From contig NVWX01000008.1 of NCBI GenBank assembly GCA_002746355.1, forward strand, positions 82,683 through 88,462: a stretch of 5,780 nucleotides of DNA, given 5' to 3'. Source of the stretch: Dehalococcoidia bacterium (lineage in GTDB: Bacteria; Chloroflexota; Dehalococcoidia; Lucifugimonadales; UBA3495). How positions within the stretch are numbered: position 1 is the first letter of the stretch; every line of letters begins with the position of its first letter. The notes under the pieces were generated by a model that was given only the letters and a program-made list of their open reading frames with translations, did not search any database and was not told where the DNA came from. Shown one piece after another: positions 1 through 5,213 of this stretch. A program made the position numbers and the translations under genes.

Positions 1-69
1 CGAAATAGAAACATCCTGAAGCGTGACCAGCGGTCGGTCCATCCGGGTTGTAGACTTTGGATGATCCAT
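1..69 (-). CDS. N-terminus of a divergent gene, possibly an ABC-type ATPase (partial, runs off left edge)
   Basis: On the minus strand an ATG at 69-67 opens a frame that stays open for 23 codons to the window edge. It reads MDHPKSTTRM then DRPLVTLQDVSIS. The segment PLVTLQDVSIS resembles the first beta strand of ABC transporter or ABC-F ATPases, which commonly start with a short run such as LLTLQDVSLSFG before the A-loop aromatic residue. The Walker A motif would lie outside the window, so the family call is only a resemblance. A second ATG at 42-40 could be the true start, because the first ten residues are not family-like. The 69 start has a G-rich stretch (GCGGGG) directly abutting it, too close for a normal Shine-Dalgarno. 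The gene is divergent from mfd. A strong hairpin lies about 40 bases upstream of its start. On the plus strand the same bases give a 26-codon open frame ending at 81 with no recognisable content, which is a weaker alternative. Confidence 0.5.
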   Translation of the reverse strand, partial: MDHPKSTTRMDRPLVTLQDVSIS

Positions 70-109
70 CCCCGCTTGTAACAAACTCGCTCAGGCCATA
101 AAATAGTTG

Positions 110-137
110 AAAAGGGGCTGGCTTTGTTACCAGCCCC
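110..137 (-). terminator. GC-rich hairpin with U-tract, candidate attenuator or terminator in the divergent leader
   Basis: GGGGCTGG (114-121) and CCAGCCCC (130-137) form a perfect 8-bp stem with an 8-base loop. Read on the minus strand, the stem is followed immediately by TTTT (complement of 110-113) and then an AT-rich stretch, the form of an intrinsic terminator. On the plus strand the stem is followed only by C then TTT, so termination in that direction is less convincing. The hairpin lies between two divergent genes and follows the end of neither. In the minus direction it sits in the expected 5' leader of the left-edge gene, which suggests attenuation or insulation. This role is inferred; the hairpin itself is directly visible. 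Confidence 0.6.
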
Positions 138-153
138 CTTTCTGGCGTGTAAT

Positions 154-159
154 TTTATA
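154..159 (-). promoter_or_regulatory. Candidate -10 box (TATAAA) for the left-edge gene
   Basis: The complement of 154-159 reads TATAAA within ATATAAAATT. Transcription would start near 147, placing the 110-137 hairpin at the very start of the transcript. No good -35 element is found at 16-18 bases; TTGGCC (complement of 174-179) is only 14 bases away. The same AT-rich patch (150-160) is also the only candidate -10 region for mfd on the plus strand, where TTACCA (127-132) could be a weak -35. Which strand it serves cannot be decided from sequence. Confidence 0.25.
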
Positions 160-205
160 TCTCGGCCCGCTGTGGCCAAGCTAAATCGGAGCTTTCAACC
201 ACCGT

Positions 206-3200
206 ATGTCCCTTAATGGAGTCCTAGAGTTACTGGACCGCCATCCCGAACACCGGGGGAACGTCGACGCCGCGCGAAAATCGGGTGGCGAGTCGGCAGT
301 CACTGTCCGGCAGGGGGCCCGCGCGGCCTTCCTAGCCTCTTTATGGCGCCGTCAGCGGGGGCCGGTCTTAGTGATCACGCCCCGGCCCGACGACGCCCGC
401 CGTCTGCACGACCAGTTATTGACCTATCTGGGCGAAGACCAGCTCATCCACTTCCTGCCAGAACCCGAAGTGCTCCCATACGAGCGCCTAGCGGTCGACG
501 CCAACACCGGCAATCAACGGCTGACGGCCTTGGCGGCACTGGCCGGGGCTGGGAGATTCGGCGGCGCTGAGCCCGACGTACAACCATTGGTGGTCTGCTC
601 GGTGGGTTCCGCGATGCTCTACACCCTGCCACCCGAGTTGATGGCCGGCGTTTTCCCCGCCACCGGAGAATTAAGCCTCTGGAAGAAGGGCGACCGGATA
701 CGGATCGAGACCATCCTCGGCCAATGGCTGGACCTGGGCTACCACAACGAGCCTGTGGTGGAGGCCCCGGGCAGCTTCAGTCACCGCGGCGGTATCCTGG
801 ACGTTTTCCCCACCGGGTCCGAATGGCCTTTGCGCATAGAACTGTGGGACGACGAGATCGACACCATTCGCTATTTCGACCCGGCGTCCCAACGCTCCAT
901 CCGGACTGCCGATGAGGTCCGCCTGGCGCCGGCGCGGGAGCAACTGCCAGGCCTGGCCCGCCAGCAAACGTTGGAATCCAAGATCGAGGCGCTGGACTAT
1001 GCCAAATGCGGCAATGAAGTCCGCGACCGCATGGCCGAAGAACTGTCGCTCCTCACTTCCGCGCCCAACCCGGAGACCCTTTCTTTCTACAACGGCTTGG
1101 TCAATCAGGCCCACCTCATGGAGTACATCGGGGCCAACGGCTTGGTGGTTTTGGAACGCTCCGGCCGGGTGGAGGCCGAGGCGCTGGAACTGGAAGAGCG
1201 TTTCGAGCGCATGCGCGAGGCCAGGGAGGACCGGGGAGAATTGCCGGTCAATTTCCCTTCGCCCCACATGGACTGGGAGGAATTCTCCAACCGGCTGAGC
1301 GGCGTGCCGCAGATGCAACTGCAGACCTGGGTAGGCGACGACGAAGACAAGATTTTCCGGCCATCAACTCCCTACTACGGCAAACTTGAGCAACTGGCCG
1401 CGGACGTGCGCCGTCACCAGGAAGCCAACTACGCCGTGGTGGCCGTCACCCAGCACCAGCGCCGTGTCGCCGAGATACTGGAACAAGAAGGCGTGGGCGT
1501 GATCCAGGCGGACTCGTTGGAAAGCGCGCCAACCGCTGGCCAGGTCGTCCTGCTTCCGGGCTACCTCAGGGACGGATTTACCGTAGAACTGCCCGCAGGT
1601 GGAGAGAAGGGCGAAGTCACCACCCTGGTCCTGCTAACGGACTCCGAGTTGTTCGGCACGGTGAAAGAGCAGCGTTACCACCGCCGGCGCAAGGCCGAGC
1701 ACGGGCCGGAAGTGGTCCTAGCCGACCTGGTGCCTGGGGCCCACGTGGTGCACATCGACCACGGCGTGGCCCGGTTCGCCGGCACCACCCGTATCGGCGA
1801 CGACGAGGACGAGAAGGAATACCTGATCCTGGAGTACGCCGAGAACGACAAGCTCTACGTGCCCACCGACCATCTGGACCGGGTGTCGGCCTATGTGGGC
1901 GCCCAGGACCAGCCGCCGTCCCTAACCAGGCTTAGCACAGCCGAATGGGCCAGGGTAAAGAGCAAGGTGAAGGGCGCAACCAGGGAGATGGCCCAGGAAT
2001 TGTTGCGGATCAACGCCGCCCGCGCCCTGGCCGTGGGCCACGAACACGGCGGCGACACGGTCTGGCAACAGGAGCTGGAAGACTCCTTCCCATTCGTGGA
2101 GACTCCGGACCAGGCCAGGGCCATCGTCGAGGTCAAAGCCGACATGGAAACGACCCGTCCCATGGACCGTCTGATCTGCGGCGACGTTGGCTACGGCAAG
2201 ACCGAGATCGCCCTCAGGGCCGCATTCAAGTCGGTGAACGATGGACTGCAGGTGGCCATGCTGGTCCCGACGACCGTCCTGGCCCAGCAGCACTACGCCA
2301 CCTTCAGCGAACGGCTCAGTCCCTTCCCTGTCAAGATCGAAGTCTTGAGCCGGTTCCGGACGCCCAAGGAACAGCAAGAGGTCATCGAGGGTCTGAAGGA
2401 CGGCAGCGTGGACATCGTCATCGGCACCCACCGGCTGCTACAGAAAGACGTGAAGTTCAAGAACCTGGGACTGGCCGTGGTGGACGAGGAACAACGTTTC
2501 GGGGTCAGTCACAAAGAGCGCCTCAAGCAACTGCGCCAACAGGTGGACGTGCTCACGTTGAGCGCGACCCCCATCCCCCGAACGCTGAACATGGCCCTGG
2601 CCGGGATCAGAGACCTGAGCACCATGGACTCGGCGCCCGAAGCCCGGCTGCCGGTTAAGACTTTCGTATCCGAGTATTCGGAGGACGTGATCAAAGAGGC
2701 CATCCTGCGGGAGATGGAACGGGGCGGCCAGGTTTTCTACCTGCACAACCGGGTCCGGACGATCCATCAGGCCGCCGCCGACATCAACAAGCTGGTGCCC
2801 CAGGCCAGGATCTTGGTCGGCCACGGACAGATGGCTGAATCGGAACTGGAAGAGGTGATGGTGAGATTCGCAAACGGCGACGCCGATATCCTGGTCTGCA
2901 CCACGATCATCGAATCAGGGCTGGACATGCCCAACGTCAACACTTTGATCCTGGAACGGGCTGACCGGTTCGGGCTGGCACAGCTCTACCAGCTAAGGGG
3001 CCGGGTAGGCCGCAGCGAGCACCGGGCCTACGCCTACCTGCTGGTGCCCAAGGGACGCCGCATCACCGAGGCGGCTGACCACCGGCTTCAGGCCATCTTG
3101 GAGGCATCTGAATTGGGCGCCGGCTTCCGAATCGCCATGCGTGACCTGGAGATACGCGGCGCCGGCAACATCTTGGGCGCGTCCCAGAGCGGACACATCC

Positions 3201-3766
3201 AAGAGGTTGGTCTGGACCTCTACACTCAGCTTTTGAATGAAGCGGTGCGCGAGTTGGAGGAAGAGGGCGGGACCAGCGACAGCGTTGAGATACCGCCGGA
3301 ACTGCCACGCATCGAGCTGCCGATGAACGCCCGCATCCCCGAGGACTACGTGGACCACCTGCCCACCCGGCTGGCGGTCTACCAGCGGCTGGCCAAAATG
3401 AGCGACGCCGACTACATCCCAAAGATCCGCGAAGAACTGAGAGACCGGTTCGGCCCCCTTCCCGAAGAAGTGGAGAACCTGTTGAATCTGGCCTCCCTTA
3501 GAATGCTGGCCGCCGATGTAGGCGTGGAATCCATCGTCCAGGGCAACGACGCCATCGTCTTGTCCTTGCGGGTGCCGGTGGGCGGAGCACGGGTGCCCCT
3601 CCAGAGGGCCTTGGGTCCATCGGTGCAGGTCGGCAACACGCAGATGCAGATGCCGCTGCGCAGGCTGGGCGACGAATGGCTCACCCGCCTCACGAGGGTC
3701 TTGGAGCGTTTCCTGGTCTTCCAAGAAAATCTTACGGCGCTCGCCGGCCAAGCCTCCGCCGATTGA
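206..3766 (+). CDS. mfd: Mfd, transcription-repair coupling factor
   Basis: Mfd is a cytoplasmic DNA translocase that recognises RNA polymerase stalled at template lesions, pushes it forward or off the DNA, and recruits UvrA to start nucleotide excision repair. The 1186-residue product is close to the usual family length (E. coli 1148). The N-terminal UvrB-like module is present: a degenerate nucleotide-binding region near residues 33-60 that lacks a proper Walker A, as is normal for Mfd, then a FLPEPEVLPYE segment, and GSFSHRGGILDVFP at 189-202. A CarD-like RNA polymerase interaction domain starts near 506 (LVPGAHVVHIDHGVARF) and runs to about 568. The RecG-like SF2 motor has Walker A GDVGYGKT at 659-666, DEEQ at 760-763, SAT at 786-788 and motif VI QLYQLRGRVGRS at 926-937. 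The translocation (TRG) motif follows, including RDLEIRGAGNILGASQSGH at 979-997. The remaining C-terminus, from about 1030, is the autoinhibitory D7 domain. The ATG at 206 is chosen because MSLNGVLELL matches typical Mfd starts; its Shine-Dalgarno (GGAG at 188-191) is weak and distant. No frameshift or missing motor residue is seen. The next gene is 165 bp away. Confidence 0.97.
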   Translation: MSLNGVLELLDRHPEHRGNVDAARKSGGESAVTVRQGARAAFLASLWRRQRGPVLVITPRPDDARRLHDQLLTYLGEDQLIHFLPEPEVLPYERLAVDANTGNQRLTALAALAGAGRFGGAEPDVQPLVVCSVGSAMLYTLPPELMAGVFPATGELSLWKKGDRIRIETILGQWLDLGYHNEPVVEAPGSFSHRGGILDVFPTGSEWPLRIELWDDEIDTIRYFDPASQRSIRTADEVRLAPAREQLPGLARQQTLESKIEALDYAKCGNEVRDRMAEELSLLTSAPNPETLSFYNGLVNQAHLMEYIGANGLVVLERSGRVEAEALELEERFERMREAREDRGELPVNFPSPHMDWEEFSNRLSGVPQMQLQTWVGDDEDKIFRPSTPYYGKLEQLAADVRRHQEANYAVVAVTQHQRRVAEILEQEGVGVIQADSLESAPTAGQVVLLPGYLRDGFTVELPAGGEKGEVTTLVLLTDSELFGTVKEQRYHRRRKAEHGPEVVLADLVPGAHVVHIDHGVARFAGTTRIGDDEDEKEYLILEYAENDKLYVPTDHLDRVSAYVGAQDQPPSLTRLSTAEWARVKSKVKGATREMAQELLRINAARALAVGHEHGGDTVWQQELEDSFPFVETPDQARAIVEVKADMETTRPMDRLICGDVGYGKTEIALRAAFKSVNDGLQVAMLVPTTVLAQQHYATFSERLSPFPVKIEVLSRFRTPKEQQEVIEGLKDGSVDIVIGTHRLLQKDVKFKNLGLAVVDEEQRFGVSHKERLKQLRQQVDVLTLSATPIPRTLNMALAGIRDLSTMDSAPEARLPVKTFVSEYSEDVIKEAILREMERGGQVFYLHNRVRTIHQAAADINKLVPQARILVGHGQMAESELEEVMVRFANGDADILVCTTIIESGLDMPNVNTLILERADRFGLAQLYQLRGRVGRSEHRAYAYLLVPKGRRITEAADHRLQAILEASELGAGFRIAMRDLEIRGAGNILGASQSGHIQEVGLDLYTQLLNEAVRELEEEGGTSDSVEIPPELPRIELPMNARIPEDYVDHLPTRLAVYQRLAKMSDADYIPKIREELRDRFGPLPEEVENLLNLASLRMLAADVGVESIVQGNDAIVLSLRVPVGGARVPLQRALGPSVQVGNTQMQMPLRRLGDEWLTRLTRVLERFLVFQENLTALAGQASAD

Positions 3767-3871
3767 CCCTCGCCGGTCCGTTCTGCCGTTTGTCCAGCAA
3801 ACCGTCACGGCCCATCCAGCGTATTAACCGTTGAACCCACTTCGATGGGAGAACATCTAAAAATCAGTAAC

Positions 3872-3891
3872 GTGTGCGGTACACCGCGCGT
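3872..3891. repeat. Small inverted repeat in the leader of the lipoprotein gene
   Basis: GCGGT (3876-3880) and ACCGC (3883-3887) are complementary around a 2-base centre. In RNA the arms extend to 3872 and 3891 using G-U pairs. It lies 41 bases before the chosen ATG, in the 165-bp mfd to lipoprotein spacer. It could be an operator or a leader hairpin. The spacer also has TTGAAC (3831-3836), a possible -35 element, but only a poor -10 (CATCTA, 3854-3859). No convincing terminator follows mfd: GTTTG/CAAAC near 3788-3803 is too short and lacks a T-run. Confidence 0.3.
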
Positions 3892-3918
3892 CTTAGGCAT
3901 GACAATGGAGGGCGATTT

Positions 3919-3924
3919 GAGGGG
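3919..3924 (+). promoter_or_regulatory. Strong Shine-Dalgarno that sets the lipoprotein start
   Basis: GAGGGG at 3919-3924 lies 7 bases before the ATG at 3932, near-ideal spacing. The upstream in-frame ATGs at 3845, 3899 and 3905 would add 29, 11 or 9 residues ahead of the signal peptide with no comparable ribosome binding site. This site is the main reason to start the protein at 3932. Confidence 0.75.
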
Positions 3925-3931
3925 AAATTCA

Positions 3932-4537
3932 ATGGCTGATCAGACCATCAGCCACAAAAACAATCGGAAACGCAGCAAGCTTCGCTGGCTTGTTCCGTTG
4001 GCGTTGGTGTTGACGGTGGCGGCGATCGCCTGTGGCAACAGCACCACCGATAACAGTCAGTCAATCGTTGGGGACGAATCGTCCAGCTCAGGCGAATTGG
4101 CCCCCGATTTCTCGGTCACCATGTTCCAGGGTCAAGATGTGGTCGGCGGCGACGAAGTGAGTCTGCACAGTCTGTTCGGAGACAAACCCATTGTGCTCAA
4201 CTTCTGGGCCGGGTTGTGCCCTCCCTGCCGGGCGGAGATGCCGGACCTCCAAGAGTTTTATGACAAGTTTGAAGACCGGGCCATCTTACTGGGGATAGAC
4301 CTGGGCCAGTTCACCGGCTTGGGGAACCAAGAGGAGGCCAAAGAACTTTTGGCTGAACTGGAGATAACCTACCCGGCAGGGTTCACCGAGGACGAAAGTG
4401 TGGTCAGGGACTATCAAGTTTTGGGAATGCCCACCACGATCTTCATCGACGCGGACGGCATGATCTTCAACAAGTGGACGGGCGCCCTGAACGGCAGCGT
4501 CCTAGAAGAAAAGACCCTGGAGATGCTGGCGCAGTAA
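3932..4537 (+). CDS. TlpA/ResA-family thiol-disulfide oxidoreductase, predicted lipoprotein
   Basis: This is a secreted thioredoxin-fold protein that probably reduces or exchanges disulfides on the outer face of the cytoplasmic membrane; in characterised relatives the role is cytochrome c or other envelope-protein maturation. The 201-residue product starts with a basic N-region (KNNRKRSKLR, 9-18), a hydrophobic segment (19-33) and a lipobox-like AIAC with the lipidated cysteine at C34. A polar Ser/Thr-rich linker follows. The domain begins at LAPDFSV, typical of the AhpC/TSA-Redoxin-TlpA group. The active site is C96-P97-P98-C99 within NFWAGLCPPCRAEMP, and the conserved cis-proline is P167 in GMPTTIFID. 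The residue before the first active-site cysteine is Leu, where this family usually has Trp (ATWCPPC). ATG 3932 is chosen over 3845 because of the GAGGGG site and because it places the signal peptide at the N-terminus. A terminator begins 22 bases after the stop, so this is the last gene of its transcript. The substrate and redox partner (for example CcdA or DsbD) are not identifiable here. Confidence 0.9.
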   Translation: MADQTISHKNNRKRSKLRWLVPLALVLTVAAIACGNSTTDNSQSIVGDESSSSGELAPDFSVTMFQGQDVVGGDEVSLHSLFGDKPIVLNFWAGLCPPCRAEMPDLQEFYDKFEDRAILLGIDLGQFTGLGNQEEAKELLAELEITYPAGFTEDESVVRDYQVLGMPTTIFIDADGMIFNKWTGALNGSVLEEKTLEMLAQ

Positions 4538-4559
4538 CCACCGCTGTTGCCTAGCTCGA

Positions 4560-4595
4560 AAATGCCCGCCACGCTCGATTGCGCGGCGGGCATTT
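4560..4595 (+). terminator. Intrinsic terminator after the lipoprotein gene
   Basis: AAATGCCCGCC (4560-4570) pairs perfectly with GGCGGGCATTT (4585-4595). After one A-C mismatch three further pairs (4572-4574 with 4581-4583) close a 6-base loop. The stem ends in TTT followed by CAGTT, so the T-run is short, but the A-tract/T-tract symmetry suggests function in both directions. It lies 22 bases past the stop codon. Confidence 0.85.
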
Positions 4596-4631
4596 CAGTT
4601 AGCCAACCAAACAAGCCTACCGCCACTGTAT

Positions 4632-4685
4632 TGTCATTCTGCCAAGGCCCACCTTGGCAGACCCATCTCTTCGCCCAGGGTGACA
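4632..4685. repeat. Palindromic repeat-like element (possible small dispersed/MITE-like repeat)
   Basis: TGTCATTCTG (4632-4641) and CAGGGTGACA (4676-4685) are imperfect terminal inverted repeats, matching at 8 of 10 positions. Inside is a perfect 10-bp inverted repeat, TCTGCCAAGG (4638-4647) with CCTTGGCAGA (4652-4661), around a 4-base centre CCCA. The ends and the CTCTTCGC segment resemble a common class of intergenic dispersed repeats containing TGTCATTCTGAGCGAAG. Copy number cannot be tested here. It lies in the noncoding stretch between the terminator and the tRNA promoter; the rest of that stretch (4686-4760) shows nothing recognisable. Confidence 0.45.
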
Positions 4686-4767
4686 CCTGCGCAGCGTGGC
4701 TTTGTCCAAATCCCAGGGGCAGTCGACATCCTAGAAGCAAAACCGTCCCAGAGGGCCAATCGTGCGG

Positions 4768-4773
4768 TATAAT
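4768..4773 (+). promoter_or_regulatory. Consensus -10 box for tRNA-Pro
   Basis: A perfect TATAAT at 4768-4773 lies 60 bases before the mature tRNA, implying a start near 4780 and a 5' leader of about 54 bases to be removed by RNase P. No good -35 hexamer is found at 16-18 bases spacing (GTCCCA at 4745-4750 is poor), so the assignment rests on the -10 match and the position. Confidence 0.55.
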
Positions 4774-4833
4774 ACCCTCAGCCCTGCCCAAGGCCCGATT
4801 CCGGCTGGGAAGCGGGAACGCAGCAGGGAGAGT

Positions 4834-4908
4834 CGGGGTGTAGCGCAGGGGCAGCGCGCTGCGTTCGGGACGCAGAGGTCGGAGGTTCAAATCCTCTCAC
4901 CCCGACCA
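4834..4908 (+). tRNA. tRNA-Pro(CGG), CCA encoded
   Basis: A complete cloverleaf is visible. The acceptor stem is CGGGGTG (4834-4840) with CACCCCG (4898-4904). The D stem is GCGC with GCGC (4843-4846, 4854-4857). The anticodon stem is CTGCG with CGCAG (4859-4863, 4871-4875), around loop TTCGGGA with anticodon CGG at 4866-4868. The variable loop is AGGTC, and the T arm is GGAGG/CCTCT around TTCAAAT. Discriminator A4905 and an encoded CCA (4906-4908) follow. C1, G37 and A73 are typical of bacterial tRNA-Pro. It reads CCG codons, in keeping with the GC-rich genes to its left. There is no hairpin directly after it; the next terminator lies beyond the tRNA-Lys fragment, so transcription probably continues through that fragment. 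Confidence 0.96.
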
Positions 4909-4952
4909 AATTATTTCCGGTTTCCGTTGTATTGGTAGCGTTTTGCAGGCAA

Positions 4953-4958
4953 TATAAA
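4953..4958 (+). promoter_or_regulatory. Weak candidate -10 (TATAAA) before the tRNA-Lys fragment
   Basis: TATAAA at 4953-4958 lies 31 bases before the fragment. TTGGTA (4932-4937) is 15 bases upstream, shorter than optimal. If active it would transcribe the truncated tRNA. The stretch 4909-4988 is otherwise AT-richer DNA without tRNA-like structure. Confidence 0.2.
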
Positions 4959-4988
4959 GCTGAGCCAACTGAAGAATACGAGATTCAC

Positions 4989-5040
4989 CAACTGACTCTT
5001 AATCAGTAGGTTCTCGGTTCGACCCCGAGGCGGGTCACCA
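4989..5040 (+). pseudogene. 3' half of tRNA-Lys(CTT): truncated tRNA, probable attachment-site remnant
   Basis: Everything from the anticodon arm onward is intact. The anticodon stem is ACTGA (4991-4995) with TCAGT (5003-5007) around loop CTCTTAA, anticodon CTT at 4998-5000. The variable loop is AGGTT and the T arm is CTCGG/CCGAG (5013-5017, 5025-5029) around TTCGACC. The 3' acceptor strand GCGGGTC (5030-5036), A5037 and CCA (5038-5040) complete it. The 5' partner would need GACCCGC at about 4964-4971, where the sequence is AGCCAACT, and no D arm can be drawn. I also found no such strand just downstream, so it is not a permuted tRNA. Fragments from the anticodon arm to CCA are what integration of a tyrosine-recombinase element into a tRNA leaves at one end. 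The match is clear; the integration history is inferred. A terminator follows 14 bases later. Confidence 0.85.
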
Positions 5041-5054
5041 AATTTTAGGCACGA

Positions 5055-5085
5055 AAAAGCCCGGATTTGAACAATCCGGGCTTTT
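5055..5085 (+). terminator. Intrinsic terminator after the tRNA region
   Basis: AAAAGCCCGGATT (5055-5067) pairs perfectly over 13 bp with AATCCGGGCTTTT (5073-5085) around the 5-base loop TGAAC, followed by CTATTTATT. The A-tract on the other side makes it usable from both strands, so it may also end the minus-strand gene that stops at 5214. It is the first terminator after tRNA-Pro and the Lys fragment. Confidence 0.9.
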
Positions 5086-5095
5086 CTATTTATTG

Positions 5096-5116
5096 GAATG
5101 GCCCCCGAATGGCCCC
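5096..5116. repeat. Short tandem duplication GAATGGCCCC(C)
   Basis: GAATGGCCCCC (5096-5106) is followed directly by GAATGGCCCC (5107-5116), differing by one C. It lies just past the terminator, in the 128-base stretch before the minus-strand stop codon, which otherwise shows nothing recognisable. It may be replication slippage or a protein-binding site. Confidence 0.4.
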
Positions 5117-5213
5117 GATTTTCAAATGACCTGCTTCCGAAGCATTTTCGCCTATCCGTGGTTCTATGTTGCCAGGCGTCGGATTAGAACAGATCGGACG
5201 AGGTTTTATGAGG

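Noticed and set aside
671..1318. Minus-strand open frame of 215 codons inside mfd
   Set aside because: It lies wholly within a well-supported Mfd coding region in GC-rich DNA, where antisense frames stay open by codon bias. Its translation has no recognisable domain.
1945..2658. Plus-strand open frame of 237 codons in another frame of mfd
   Set aside because: It is out of frame across the Walker A and DEEQ regions and the translation is Arg/Gly/Pro-rich nonsense.
3786..3804. Hairpin GTTTG/CAAAC after mfd as a terminator
   Set aside because: The perfect stem is only 5 bp, it is AT-leaning, and no T-run follows.
2993..3808. Minus-strand open frame of 271 codons over the mfd 3' end
   Set aside because: It is antisense to the conserved motif VI, TRG and D7 regions of Mfd. 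The translation is low-complexity Gly/Gln/Ala/Val-rich with no family features, so it is a shadow.
3845..3931. 29-codon N-terminal extension of the lipoprotein from ATG 3845
   Set aside because: It would bury the signal peptide 29 residues in. The ATG at 3932 has a GAGGGG site at ideal spacing and gives a normal lipoprotein N-terminus.
4547..4843. Plus-strand open frame of 98 codons between the lipoprotein and tRNA-Pro
   Set aside because: It runs through the terminator hairpin, the palindromic repeat and the tRNA promoter. It has no ribosome binding site and no family features.
4414..4890. Minus-strand open frame of 158 codons over the lipoprotein end, terminator and tRNA-Pro
   Set aside because: It overlaps three well-supported features, including a tRNA, and encodes nothing recognisable.
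4909..5040. Intact, intron-bearing or permuted tRNA-Lys
   Set aside because: No strand complementary to GCGGGTC and no D arm was found at the expected upstream distance or just downstream, so a truncated gene is the simpler reading.
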